A program made the position numbers and the translations under genes. Source: Polyangiaceae bacterium (GTDB lineage: Bacteria; Myxococcota_A; Polyangia; Polyangiales; Polyangiaceae). From it: 64,000 nt of DNA. Of the stretch, positions 10,240 through 18,372 are shown piece by piece. Below the pieces are notes generated by a model. It was not told the DNA's origin. It saw only the letters and a program-made list of their open reading frames with translations, and ran no database searches. Where the stretch lies: positions 62,001 through 126,000 of the forward strand of contig JABTUA010000001.1 of assembly GCA_015075635.1 (NCBI GenBank). Reading direction: 5' to 3'. Every line of letters starts with the position of its first letter. Positions within the stretch are counted from its first letter, which is position 1.

Positions 10240-10569
10240 TCAGATGACCTTGCCCTGGAGCAAGAACGCGATGGCGAAGGCGAACAGCACCAGCGACTCG
10301 ATCAGCGCCAGACCCAAGATCATCGGGGTCTGGATGCGGGCCGCGGCGCCGGGGTTGCGGCTGATGCCCTCGAGCGCGGCGGCCGCGGCGCGGCCCTGGC
10401 CCAAGGCGCCACCGAGCACGGCGAGACCGATCGCGAGACCGGCCGCGAGGGCGGCCATCGACTGCGCCGAGAACTTGTTGGCGGCGGCGCCGCCGTCCTG
10501 GGCGAACGCGCTCGAAGCGAACAGGGTGACGAGCGACGCGACGACCAGCGCCAGCTTCTTCTTGGACAT
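10240..10569 (-). CDS. atpE: ATP synthase F0 subunit c, with cleavable-type leader
   Basis: The product has 109 residues, longer than the usual 75-85, because it starts with a signal-peptide-like segment ending AFAQ (about residue 24). Two transmembrane helices follow. They carry the polar-loop RNP (71-73) and the ion-carrying Glu91 in [10 protein letters not shown]. Gln58 in LGQGRA and Ser92 beside the Glu are also present, residues used as ligands in Na+-type c rings. The Thr and Tyr of that motif are replaced by Leu and Phe, so the coupling ion is uncertain. A strong ribosome site (AAAAGGAG on the minus strand, nine bases before ATG) fits the high copy number of subunit c. Confidence 0.95.
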   Translation of the reverse strand: MSKKKLALVVASLVTLFASSAFAQDGGAAANKFSAQSMAALAAGLAIGLAVLGGALGQGRAAAAALEGISRNPGAAARIQTPMILGLALIESLVLFAFAIAFLLQGKVI

Positions 10570-10633
10570 TACTCGAGTCTCCTTTTTGGGGGCGGGGCGG
10601 CTCTAAGCCGAATCTTTCCGGAAATCCAGCAAA

Positions 10634-11404
10634 TCAGTGGTGCTCTTCGTGCTCCGTCGCGAGCCCGATGTAGATGCTCGTGAGCAGGGTGAAGACGAGG
10701 GTCTGGACGATGACCACGACGATGCCCAGGGCCATGACCGGCAGCGGGACGAACACGGCCACCAGCGCCAGGAAGATGCCGAGGATCAAGTGGTCCACCG
10801 CCATGTTCAGCATGAGGCGGACGGCGAGCGTGACCGGGCGCACGCACAGCGAGATCAGCTCGATGGGCAGGATCAGCGGCGCGAGCCACCACTTCGGGCC
10901 CATCAGGTGCTTGATGTAGCCCATGCCGTTCGACTGGATGCCGACCATGTTGAAGTAGATGAACACCACCAGCGCGCAACCGAGCGTGACGTTCAGGCTG
11001 CTGGTAGCCACCGGCAGCCCGGGGATCAGCGCCATGATGTTCGAGAAGAACACGAAGGTCGCCGCGGTGCCGATGATGGGGAAGTACTTCTTGGCGCGCT
11101 CGGCATCCATGACGCTCTTGGCGAGGTCGTAGAAGTAGCCGAGGAAGGCTTCCATGAAGGTGCGCAGGGTCAGGCTGTCGTCGGGGATGACGGCTTCGTT
11201 CGCGTTCGCCAGCCGCGCCTTCACGTTGGCGGCCACGAGCACCACCAGGACCGCGACGATCAACGAGGCGGTGATGGGCTCGAAGCTCTGCCAGGTCGGG
11301 TGGTGGTTGCCGACGAAGGAATCGCCGATGGCGCCCGCGTTGTGCGAGAGCGTGTCCTTGACGTGAGCCAGGAGCAGCGTGAGCCAGGAGGCGTGTTCGG
11401 GCAT
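10634..11404 (-). CDS. atpB: ATP synthase F0 subunit a
   Basis: This 256-residue polytopic membrane protein ends with the diagnostic helix pair. Arg196, in VTLAVRLMLNM, aligns with the essential stator arginine (E. coli Arg210 in LGLRLFGNM). The last helix (VVIVQTLVFTLLTSIYI) matches the usual subunit a C-terminus. It forms the two ion half-channels against the c ring. It is second to last in the operon, four bases after the AtpI-like gene and 64 bases before atpE. Confidence 0.96.
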   Translation of the reverse strand: MPEHASWLTLLLAHVKDTLSHNAGAIGDSFVGNHHPTWQSFEPITASLIVAVLVVLVAANVKARLANANEAVIPDDSLTLRTFMEAFLGYFYDLAKSVMDAERAKKYFPIIGTAATFVFFSNIMALIPGLPVATSSLNVTLGCALVVFIYFNMVGIQSNGMGYIKHLMGPKWWLAPLILPIELISLCVRPVTLAVRLMLNMAVDHLILGIFLALVAVFVPLPVMALGIVVVIVQTLVFTLLTSIYIGLATEHEEHH

Positions 11405-11408
11405 GGGT

Positions 11409-11801
11409 TCAGCCTTCCTCTTCGACGGGGCGGGGAGCGCCAGCCTGCCCGGCGACGATGCCGAGCGGCAGGGCTCCGTAGCCGGCGAGCAGCGGGAGCA
11501 GATCGACCCAGCCGCCCTCGAGCATCAGATACAGCCCCCCGAACAAGGCACCCATCTTGAGCACCGCGACGAGCGGCCAGGGCACGCGGCTCTGCTTGCC
11601 GCCGAGCATGCCGCGGACGACCACGGTGATGACCCAGAGGTTCGCAGCGGCGACCGCGGCGCCTAGCGCGACGCTGCGCGCCGCGAGCGCTCCACCCAAG
11701 AACGCGGCGGCGACCGTGGTCGCGACGCCAACCAACGCCACGGCCCACATGGCGCGCGCCATGCTGCCGTCTTTCTCAGTGTGGGTCAGGGTCGTCGTCA
11801 T
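11409..11801 (-). CDS. atpI: ATP synthase subunit I-like membrane protein
   Basis: The ATG at 11801 gives 130 residues with four hydrophobic segments and a short charged end. The position, between AtpZ and subunit a, and the four-helix layout match the ATP synthase I family, which helps assemble or stabilise the c ring. Sequence conservation in this family is weak, so the call rests mainly on context. The start lies inside the atpZ gene (26-base overlap), which implies coupled translation. The longer frame beginning at 11891 is shadow of atpZ. Confidence 0.75.
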   Translation of the reverse strand: MTTTLTHTEKDGSMARAMWAVALVGVATTVAAAFLGGALAARSVALGAAVAAANLWVITVVVRGMLGGKQSRVPWPLVAVLKMGALFGGLYLMLEGGWVDLLPLLAGYGALPLGIVAGQAGAPRPVEEEG

Positions 11802-12048
11802 CGAACTTCTTCCTGGCTTCGCGCTCCTCGCGGTCCAAGCGGTCGGCCTCCTCGTTGGCCTGGCGCAGGGCTCGCCAGAGCGTTCGGACACCGGCGGCGA
11901 GACCGAAGCCGAAACCCACCAGAGCGAACCAGCGAGTGCCGAGCTTCCGATCCAGCCAACTCCCTACGAAGAGGCCGAGCAGCACGCTGAGCGCCAGCTC
12001 GAGCCCGACCGTCCCGTAGGTACCGAGACCTTTCCAGTTTTGCTTCAC
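11776..12048 (-). CDS. atpZ: AtpZ/AtpI-family F0 accessory protein
   Basis: The product has about 90 residues. Two transmembrane helices are joined by GSWLDRKLGTRWFALVG, the hallmark of the AtpZ family (often annotated as putative F0F1-ATPase subunit). The C-terminal tail is highly charged and ends in an Asp run. The GTG at 12048 is preferred because a GAAGGGGGG sequence sits just before it; a TTG one codon earlier is possible. AtpZ and AtpI proteins are thought to act in metal supply or assembly of F0. It is the first gene of the F0 operon. Confidence 0.85.
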   Translation of the reverse strand: MKQNWKGLGTYGTVGLELALSVLLGLFVGSWLDRKLGTRWFALVGFGFGLAAGVRTLWRALRQANEEADRLDREEREARKKFDDDDPDPH

Positions 12049-12127
12049 CAAAGCCCCCCTTCAGGAGGGCCGCTCCACCCGAGGCGGAGCGAAGAAAACA
12101 CCCCCGAATCACCGGGAGCGGCGGTCG

Positions 12128-12155
12128 ATTAACACGCAGCGGCAGCGGGGGTCAA
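12128..12155 (-). promoter_or_regulatory. Sigma70-type promoter for the F0 operon
   Basis: On the minus strand TTGACC (12155-12150) is followed after 16 bases by GTTAAT (12133-12128), close to consensus. The leader to the GTG at 12048 is about 75 bases. It contains an inverted repeat GCTCC/GGAGC. Confidence 0.6.
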
Positions 12156-12187
12156 CGCCGCCTCGACGCGCCGCGCCGAAAGGCTGA

Positions 12188-12193
12188 TGCTAT
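12188..12193 (+). promoter_or_regulatory. -10-like element TGCTAT before the outer-membrane protein gene
   Basis: TGCTAT ends ten bases before the ATG at 12204. No Shine-Dalgarno sequence lies between, so a very short or absent leader is implied. No clear -35 is visible. Confidence 0.3.
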
Positions 12194-12203
12194 CCTCCGC
12201 CCA

Positions 12204-13097
12204 ATGAGACGGAGTGCCTTCGCTCTGCTGCTTGCCGCGATTTTTGCGCCCGGTTTCGCCGGGGCTCAGGGACAGGAGCCGCCGCCGGCCCCGAGTGGTC
12301 CACCGCCGGGGGGCCCGCCCCCACAGTACTACACCGAGCCCGCGGGTCCGCCCGGCCAGGGCGCCCCGCCGCCCGGCACCTACGAGCCGCCCCCACCCGG
12401 CGGCTATTACTACGGGCCCGCCCCGGTCTGGGAACCGCCGCCACCGCCCAAGCCCAGGCACCGCGCGCCCAAGACGGCGTTCTGGCTGGGTGGACGCGTC
12501 GGCTACTTCGTGCCCTTCGGCAACCTGCTCGCGCGGCGCGTCGCTCCGCAGAGCTACGACGAGGTGAAGTGGAGCGAGTACGCCTCGAGCGGCCCGCTGT
12601 TCGAGCTCGACATCGGCGCCCGCTTCAGCCGCCACTACAACGTGTTCTTCACCTGGGAGCACGCCAGCCTGGGCACGGGCGACGCCGACGCGGCCAGCAA
12701 CGCCTGGGCCGTCACCAGCGAGCAGACCTCGGCCAGCACGGACTACTACGCCATCGGACTGCGCTTCTCCTCCAACGCCGACAAGGTCGGCTTCCTGACC
12801 GAGATCAACCTGGGCTGGCGTCGCTTCAACGCGGAGTGGGAGGACGGGACGCAGCTCCGGATGTACGAGGCTCCGCTCGAGTTCCGCATCGGGCTCGGCG
12901 CCGACATCCGCGTCACCACGTTCTTCTCGCTCTCACCCATGGTCAGCCTCGGTGCCGGCGCGTTCGGCGGCGGCGAGCTGGAGCGCGCGAACGGTCAGAA
13001 GAGCGACCCGTTCCTGCCCGGCGACGAAGCCGCCGGGCACGGGTGGCTGACCTTCCATCTGGGCGGGCACTTCGACATCCCGCCCGGCGAAGGCTGA
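12204..13097 (+). CDS. Secreted/outer-membrane beta-barrel-like protein with Pro-rich N-terminus
   Basis: This 297-residue protein has a signal peptide (residues 1-21, ending AGA/Q) and a Pro/Gly/Tyr-rich segment (about 22-90). A C-terminal domain of about 200 residues then shows alternating aromatic/aliphatic and polar residues in strand-length blocks, as in small outer-membrane beta-barrels. Phrases such as RHYNVFFTWEHASLG and YAIGLRFSSNADKVGFL resemble porin-like strands. I do not recognise a named family. It precedes another probable outer-membrane protein but is separated by 65 bases. Confidence 0.8.
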   Translation: MRRSAFALLLAAIFAPGFAGAQGQEPPPAPSGPPPGGPPPQYYTEPAGPPGQGAPPPGTYEPPPPGGYYYGPAPVWEPPPPPKPRHRAPKTAFWLGGRVGYFVPFGNLLARRVAPQSYDEVKWSEYASSGPLFELDIGARFSRHYNVFFTWEHASLGTGDADAASNAWAVTSEQTSASTDYYAIGLRFSSNADKVGFLTEINLGWRRFNAEWEDGTQLRMYEAPLEFRIGLGADIRVTTFFSLSPMVSLGAGAFGGGELERANGQKSDPFLPGDEAAGHGWLTFHLGGHFDIPPGEG

Positions 13098-13162
13098 CTC
13101 GCCATTTCATCGCAAGCGCTGACCCATCGCCATTTCGCGCCCCGTGCCCTAGGTTCCCGCGA

Positions 13163-14320
13163 GTGATTGGGAGCCGACCGCTCGCGGCCGCGACCTTCGT
13201 GCTGTGCCTGGCGAGCGGGAGCCGCGCCGATCCGGGGCTCGCCGAGGCCGAGTGGCAACCGGGCTCCAGCAACGTCGAGCCCGCTAGCGAGGCCGCGCCC
13301 GAGCCGCGGGACGAGAGCTCCCTCGATCCGGCGCGCCGCGCGCTGGACACCGCGGTCGCCGTGGGCCCCGGCGCGCTGGTGCACGGCGCCGGACACGTGG
13401 CCGCGGGCCGCAGCGACACCGGCCGGCGCCTGGCCCTGACTCAGGCCGCGGGCCTCGGCACCATGGTCGGCGGGCTCGCCGGGCTCGCCGTGACCGGGGC
13501 GAGCCGCTACCTGGTCGGCCCCCTGGCGCTCGCCGTCATCGCGGGCGGCGGGCTCTTCTTCTTGCCCTGGGCCGCGGACGTCTACGGCACGGTGGCCTAC
13601 CCGGAGGGCAGCGGCGCGGCGCCCCGCTACGCGCCGCTCTTGGTCAGCGAGCTCGGGCACCGCTACGTGTACGACCCGCAGTTTCGCTACCGCCACTTCC
13701 TGGTCGAGAGCGTGGACCTGCGGCTCTCCGCCTTCCGCCTCGCCGCAAGTGGATGGTTCGCCCTGGACGACGAGCACGCACGGGTGCGCGTCCTGGGCGG
13801 CTATCGCCTCTCGGGACCGCGGCCCACAGAGGCCGCGGCGGACGGTAGCTTCGTGGACCTGGAGGCCGCGCTGACGCAGCACCGCTTCGACTCGGACGGC
13901 TTCCGGGTGACGACCGGCGAGGTGTCCCTGAACGCGCGGCGCGACCTCGCCAGGTGGGACGCCGCGCTGACCGGCTCCTTCGTCGAGGGCGGCTTCGGCC
14001 TCGGGTTGCAGCGCTTCGAGTACCGCGTGCCCGGCATGGAGATCGAGCCGGACATCAACGATCTCTTGCTGGCACGCTTCGCCTTCGGCTTCTATCTGGG
14101 GCGCGGGGAGAGCTCCGGGGAAGCGCAGCTCTTCTACGACCACCGCCACGACGACTACGCCGCTGGGCTCAAGCTGCCGGGTCTGGGCAGCGGAGTGGCC
14201 GGGCACCTGGGCTTCGACGCCCGCTGGTTCTGGGGGCATTGGGGCCTCCGCGCCGAGGGCCAGGTGGGCTCGGCCTGGGTGGGGGGCGCCTCGTTTCTGT
14301 TCCGACAAGGAGTGAGATGA
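13163..14320 (+). CDS. Predicted outer-membrane protein of unknown function
   Basis: The GTG start at 13163 gives 385 residues with a signal peptide (GSRPLAAATFVLCLASGSRA). A hydrophobic Gly/Ala-rich stretch (about 85-140) could be one or two membrane helices. A C-terminal half (about 170-385) then has repeated amphipathic strands ending in aromatic-rich FLFRQGVR, typical of beta-barrel proteins. TAGGTT at 13150-13155 is a possible -10. The stop overlaps the next start (ATGA), so it forms an operon with the metallophosphoesterase lipoprotein. The reading frame continues upstream of 13163 but that part is shadow of the preceding gene. No family is recognised. Confidence 0.8.
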   Translation: MIGSRPLAAATFVLCLASGSRADPGLAEAEWQPGSSNVEPASEAAPEPRDESSLDPARRALDTAVAVGPGALVHGAGHVAAGRSDTGRRLALTQAAGLGTMVGGLAGLAVTGASRYLVGPLALAVIAGGGLFFLPWAADVYGTVAYPEGSGAAPRYAPLLVSELGHRYVYDPQFRYRHFLVESVDLRLSAFRLAASGWFALDDEHARVRVLGGYRLSGPRPTEAAADGSFVDLEAALTQHRFDSDGFRVTTGEVSLNARRDLARWDAALTGSFVEGGFGLGLQRFEYRVPGMEIEPDINDLLLARFAFGFYLGRGESSGEAQLFYDHRHDDYAAGLKLPGLGSGVAGHLGFDARWFWGHWGLRAEGQVGSAWVGGASFLFRQGVR

Positions 14321-15417
14321 ACACACTGACCAAACACATCGCCTTCGCGCTCTCGGTCGGGCTCTCCCTGGCGGGCGGCTGCGTGCGACCCACGGAGGAG
14401 CGAGCCGAGCGCGACCTCGAGGTCGGCAAGGCCGAGGGCCACGGCCTCCGGCTCGAGGTCTCGGACGGGCTCGCGGCGGTGCGCCGGCTCGACGCCGGAG
14501 AGCTCGTGCTCTGGAGCAGCGCCCCAGCCTGGCAGCTCACGCTGGACACCGAGCCGAGCGCGCCCACCGACTGGACCGTCAGCCTGGAGAACGTGCTGCC
14601 CGACGTCGAGCTCAGCGGTCCGGGGGCGCAGGTCGTGTTGCTCGAGCAGAAGCTCCCGACTCGCAAGATGTATCGGGTGAGCCTCCCGGCTGGCGCTCGC
14701 ACTCAGCTCACGCTGGCCTCGCCGGATCGGGACGACCGCGCGAAGTGGCGCTTCGCCGTGATGAGCGACGTGCAGGAGGCCATCGACGACGTCCATGACC
14801 TCTACCAGAAGGTGAACCAGGTGCCGGAAGTGCGCTTCTTGCTCGGCGCCGGGGACCTCACTCAGCAAGGCAGCCCCGAAGAGCTGGACCGCTTCAAGAC
14901 CGAGCTCGCGTCGCTCGACGTGCCCTACTACACGACGCTCGGCAACCACGAGCTCGGCGACGACGGGCCGGCTTACCAGGACTGGTACGGGCGCGCGAGC
15001 TTCAGCTTCGTCTTCAGGGGCGTGCGCTTCTCCATGCTGGACTCCGCCAGCGCCAGCATCGACCCGCTGGTCTTCGACTGGCTCGACGACTGGCTGAGCA
15101 AGGGCAAGAGCTCCGTACACATCGTCGCCATGCACATCCCGCCGGTCGATCCGGTGGGTGTGCGCAACGGCTCGTTTGCCAGCCGCAACGAGGCGGCCAA
15201 GCTCTTGACGCGGCTGGCCAAGGGCAGCGTGGACCTGACCCTGTACGGTCACATCCACAGCTACTACTCCTTCGACAACGCCGGCATCCCGGCCTACATC
15301 TCCGGCGGCGGCGGCGCGATCCCGGAGCGCTTCGACAAGGTGGGCCGGCACTTCCTGGTCGTGGACGTCGATCCCGAGCAGGGGATCGATCGGGTTCAGA
15401 TGGTGGAGGTGGACTGA
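14317..15417 (+). CDS. Metallophosphoesterase lipoprotein
   Basis: The product has 366 residues. The signal peptide ends in lipobox LAGGC, so it should be a periplasm-facing lipoprotein. A calcineurin-like phosphoesterase domain (about residues 145-360) has the complete metal-site series: AVMSDVQEA (Asp), GAGDLTQ (GD), LGNHELGD (GNHE), VAMHIPP (His) and LYGHIHSYY (GHxH). The substrate cannot be read from sequence. The start (ATGA overlap with the upstream gene, AAGGAG ribosome site) is well supported. It converges on rdgB with only three bases between the stop codons. Confidence 0.93.
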   Translation: MNTLTKHIAFALSVGLSLAGGCVRPTEERAERDLEVGKAEGHGLRLEVSDGLAAVRRLDAGELVLWSSAPAWQLTLDTEPSAPTDWTVSLENVLPDVELSGPGAQVVLLEQKLPTRKMYRVSLPAGARTQLTLASPDRDDRAKWRFAVMSDVQEAIDDVHDLYQKVNQVPEVRFLLGAGDLTQQGSPEELDRFKTELASLDVPYYTTLGNHELGDDGPAYQDWYGRASFSFVFRGVRFSMLDSASASIDPLVFDWLDDWLSKGKSSVHIVAMHIPPVDPVGVRNGSFASRNEAAKLLTRLAKGSVDLTLYGHIHSYYSFDNAGIPAYISGGGGAIPERFDKVGRHFLVVDVDPEQGIDRVQMVEVD

Positions 15418-15420
15418 GGC

Positions 15421-16086
15421 TCAGCCAGCAATGCGCTCGGCCTCGTCGAGCTGGGCGTTCATCACCGCGATCAGCACGGGTCGCAGCGCGCGTACGGCGC
15501 GGGCGCGATGACTGATGCGGTTCTTCTCTTCTTCGCTGAGCTCGGCCATGGCCCGGCCCTCCGCTTCGGTCGCGAGGAAGAGCGGGTCGTAGCCGAAGCC
15601 GCCGCTGCCGCGTGGGTCCCGGGCGATGACGCCCTCGACTCGCCCTTCCGAGGTCTTGACCTCGTCGCCCAGCCAAGGGCTGGCCAGCGCGAGCACACAG
15701 CGAAAGCGCGCGCTTCGTTCTTCGTCACGCTCCGCCTCCTCGAGGGCCCGGAGCAGCGCCGCGTTGTTCTCCGCGTCGGTGGCACGATCGTGCGCGAAGC
15801 GGGCGGAGCGCACGCCCGGGCGCCCGCCGAGCGCGTCCACCTCCAGACCGCTGTCGTCCGCCAGGGCAATCATGCGCGTGGCCGTGCAGATGGCCTTGGC
15901 CTTCTGGATCGCGTTGGCCTCGAAGGTGTCGCCGTCCTCCGGCAAGGAGAGCTTCTCACCCAGCACCTCGGCGGTGGTCACCAGCTGCACCGGCAGGTCG
16001 GCGAGCAGGGACCGGAGCTCCGAGGCTTTGCCCTCGTTCGAGGTCGCGAGGACGATGGTGACCGCGGGCAACATGGGGGTGCCCAT
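15421..16086 (-). CDS. rdgB: XTP/dITP diphosphatase (RdgB/HAM1)
   Basis: This 221-residue protein has the family motifs in order: IVLATSNEGKASEL, DGDTFEANAIQKAKA, ALADDSGLEVDALGG with GVRSARFA, GFGYDPLF and HRARAVRAL. The enzyme hydrolyses non-canonical purine triphosphates (XTP, dITP, ITP) to monophosphates, keeping them out of DNA and RNA. The ATG at 16086 sits two bases after a TCTAAT element. The ATG four codons later (16074) may therefore be the true start if the promoter is real; it also fits the family N-terminus better. Confidence 0.95.
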   Translation of the reverse strand: MGTPMLPAVTIVLATSNEGKASELRSLLADLPVQLVTTAEVLGEKLSLPEDGDTFEANAIQKAKAICTATRMIALADDSGLEVDALGGRPGVRSARFAHDRATDAENNAALLRALEEAERDEERSARFRCVLALASPWLGDEVKTSEGRVEGVIARDPRGSGGFGYDPLFLATEAEGRAMAELSEEEKNRISHRARAVRALRPVLIAVMNAQLDEAERIAG

Positions 16087-16119
16087 GGATTAGAGCCTTT
16101 TGCGACCGGAGGGAACCCT

Positions 16120-17238
16120 TCACCAGGTGACGGCTTGGCGTCCTCGCGCGAATCGCCACAGGCCGACGACGGCAGCGACGTTCAGCACCACGAACGTGCG
16201 CGCCAGGGAGCCGACGCGGCCAGCCCGGCCGCCGAGGGCGGCGAGCAGGTAGAACGCGATCTGAAAGAGCAGTAGCGCGGGCCAGACGGCCGGCGCCCGC
16301 GCCGGGCCGAGCGTGAGCGCCAGCGACGTGAAGAACAGGAGCACGAGCGCCCACGGGCAGAAGAGCCGGAGCAGCTTGTGCGACAGCAGCGTGAACCAAG
16401 GCTGGCTCGCCGGCCACAAGAGCGCCGGCATCAACGCGACCAGCTGGAAGTTGCCCGCCAGCGTGCGCACCTTGCGCGAGAACTCGTGCTCGTCGTCGAG
16501 GGCTCGGTCGAAGGCCTGGGCCGAGTCCACGAAGATCACGCCCTTGCCCTTCAAGGCCACGCTGAGCGGGACGAAGACGTCGTCGAGGATGACGTCGGGG
16601 GGCAGGCTCGGGAAGTCCGCGCGGCGGACGGCGTAGAGCGCACCGCTCACGCCGACCATCCTGCCCAGGCGTCCCTCCGAGCCGCGGATGAAGCGCTCGT
16701 AGCGCCAGTACGCCCCGGCGCCGGTCGCGCCGTCCAGCACCAGGTTGCCGGACACGCAGCCGACGCTCGGGTCTCCGAGCGGAGCGACCAGCTCGCGCAC
16801 GGCGTTCGACGAGATCGGCTGACGAACGTCGGTCAGCACCAGCACCTCGTGCCGAGAGGCCTCGCGCAGACGATTGAGCGCCGACGGCTTGCCGAGCCGC
16901 GTGGGGTTCTCCAAGAGCTGGATCCGCGGATCCCGGTCCGCGGCTGCCCGGACGATGGCGCTGGTCGCGTCACTCGACCCGTCGGAGCAGATCAGGATCT
17001 CCAAGAGCTCAGCCGGGTAGTCGAGGGCGCTCAAGCTGGCGAGCTTGTCCGGCAAGTGCTCGGCGCCGTTCGCCACCGAGAGCAGGATGCTCACGCTCGG
17101 CTGATATCCCTCCCGCCGGAGCACGACCCGGGGGAACAACCGAGCCCAGAGCGCCACCCCGAGCGGATAGCCCAGGTAGGTGTAGGCGATGATCGCGATC
17201 AGGGCGACACCCAGCAGCGAGAGCAGCGTGGCGTTCAC
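16120..17238 (-). CDS. Membrane-bound family 2 glycosyltransferase
   Basis: The GTG at 17238 overlaps the upstream stop (GTGA), giving 372 residues. It begins with a transmembrane helix (residues about 3-30), followed by a GT-A domain with SVSILLSVANGAE, the nucleotide-sugar motif LICSDGSSDAT, GKPSALN and DVRQP. The C-terminus has three to four more membrane helices. The layout matches processive-type GT2 enzymes (BcsA/HasA-like), but a QxxRW motif is not evident, so a single-sugar transferase is more likely. It is the last gene of the minus-strand half of the EPS locus and would add a sugar to the lipid-linked repeat unit at the inner membrane. Confidence 0.88.
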   Translation of the reverse strand: MNATLLSLLGVALIAIIAYTYLGYPLGVALWARLFPRVVLRREGYQPSVSILLSVANGAEHLPDKLASLSALDYPAELLEILICSDGSSDATSAIVRAAADRDPRIQLLENPTRLGKPSALNRLREASRHEVLVLTDVRQPISSNAVRELVAPLGDPSVGCVSGNLVLDGATGAGAYWRYERFIRGSEGRLGRMVGVSGALYAVRRADFPSLPPDVILDDVFVPLSVALKGKGVIFVDSAQAFDRALDDEHEFSRKVRTLAGNFQLVALMPALLWPASQPWFTLLSHKLLRLFCPWALVLLFFTSLALTLGPARAPAVWPALLLFQIAFYLLAALGGRAGRVGSLARTFVVLNVAAVVGLWRFARGRQAVTW

Positions 17239-18359
17239 GTTACCAGCCCTCCTCCGCGCACGCGGGCGTGTCGCAGCCTGCGCCGCGCGATACACATCCG
17301 GTAGAGCCCGTCGTACTGGCGCGCCATGCGCTCGGCGGAGTGCCGCTCTAGCACGCGCGCGCGACCCGCACGGCCCATGCCGCGTGCCCGAGGGCGATCG
17401 TCCGACAACGCCCGGAGCGCAGACGCGAACGCGGCGGCGTCACCCGCCGGAACGAGCCAGCCGGAGACCGTGTCCTCGACCAGATCGGCCACGCCGCCCA
17501 CGCGCGTGGCGACGACGGGCAACTCCGTGGCCATGGCCTCGATCAGCGCGAGCGGCAGACCCTCCGACCTCGAAGAGAGCGCGAACACGTCGAACGCGGC
17601 GAGCCAGCGCGGGACGTCGCTCTTCGAGCCCGGCAGGTGTACGAAGCGAGCGCCCTCGAGCCGCGCGCGCTCGGGCCCGTCGCCGACGATCACCACCTGG
17701 ACGTCCGTGCTGCGGAGCGCCTCCGTCGCTTGGACGAGTAAGGTGTGGTCCTTCTCCGGAGCCAGCCGCCCCACTGTGCCGATCACCCAGGCCGAGTCGG
17801 CGATACCGAGCTCGGCGCGGATCGCGCGACGCGCCGCTGGGTCCGGCGCGAACCGAGACAGGTCGATGCCGTTCGCCACGACGTGCAAGCGTTCGGGGTC
17901 GCACTCGCGCTCTTCTTCCGCGATGCGTGCCAAGGACTCCACCACGGCCACGTAGGCGTCGACCCAGTGCGCGGCAGCCCGGCGCAGCAGGCGACGGCGC
18001 GGCGGATCCGGGTTCACGCCGTGTTTGCTGTGGATCACCACTGCGCCCGCCAGCTTCCCCGCCGGCGCGCCGTAGACCAGCGCCCGTGGGTTGTGGGTGT
18101 GGACCACGTCAACGCGCCTCTGCCGGAGCAGCCGCGCCAGGCGCGGGACCAGCCCGAGATCGAAGCCGTCGCGCCGACCGACGTGCTCGAGCTCGACGCC
18201 CGAGGCGCGGAAGGCGCTCACCAGCGCGCCGCCCTCCGCCGGCGCCAGCGACACGGCCAGCACCACGTGTCCCGCCGCGCGTTGAGCCCTGCACAGATCG
18301 AGCGCGACGCGTTCCTGCCCGCCGAGCTCGAACGAGGAGAGGACGTGGGCGACGCGCAT
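17235..18359 (-). CDS. Family 4 glycosyltransferase
   Basis: This 374-residue GT-B enzyme has the N-terminal Gly-rich LSSFELGGQERVALD and the C-terminal donor domain with VGRLAPEKDH, VIVGDGPER and the EX7E region SSRSEGLPLALIEAMATELPVV. Its length and motifs are typical of soluble GT4 enzymes building polysaccharide repeat units. It lies between the GT2 gene (GTGA overlap) and the initiating transferase (13 bases), all in the same direction, so it probably extends the repeat unit. The transferred sugar cannot be predicted. Confidence 0.93.
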   Translation of the reverse strand: MRVAHVLSSFELGGQERVALDLCRAQRAAGHVVLAVSLAPAEGGALVSAFRASGVELEHVGRRDGFDLGLVPRLARLLRQRRVDVVHTHNPRALVYGAPAGKLAGAVVIHSKHGVNPDPPRRRLLRRAAAHWVDAYVAVVESLARIAEEERECDPERLHVVANGIDLSRFAPDPAARRAIRAELGIADSAWVIGTVGRLAPEKDHTLLVQATEALRSTDVQVVIVGDGPERARLEGARFVHLPGSKSDVPRWLAAFDVFALSSRSEGLPLALIEAMATELPVVATRVGGVADLVEDTVSGWLVPAGDAAAFASALRALSDDRPRARGMGRAGRARVLERHSAERMARQYDGLYRMCIARRRLRHARVRGGGLVT

Positions 18360-18372
18360 CAGGGCACCTCGC

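Noticed and set aside
15770..15800. Further TGGCACG sequences inside genes (for example in rdgB, and near 22310, 47985 and 50200) as sigma54 promoters
   Set aside because: They lack the -12 TTGC or lie inside coding sequence away from any start; a seven-base match is expected several times by chance in 64 kb.
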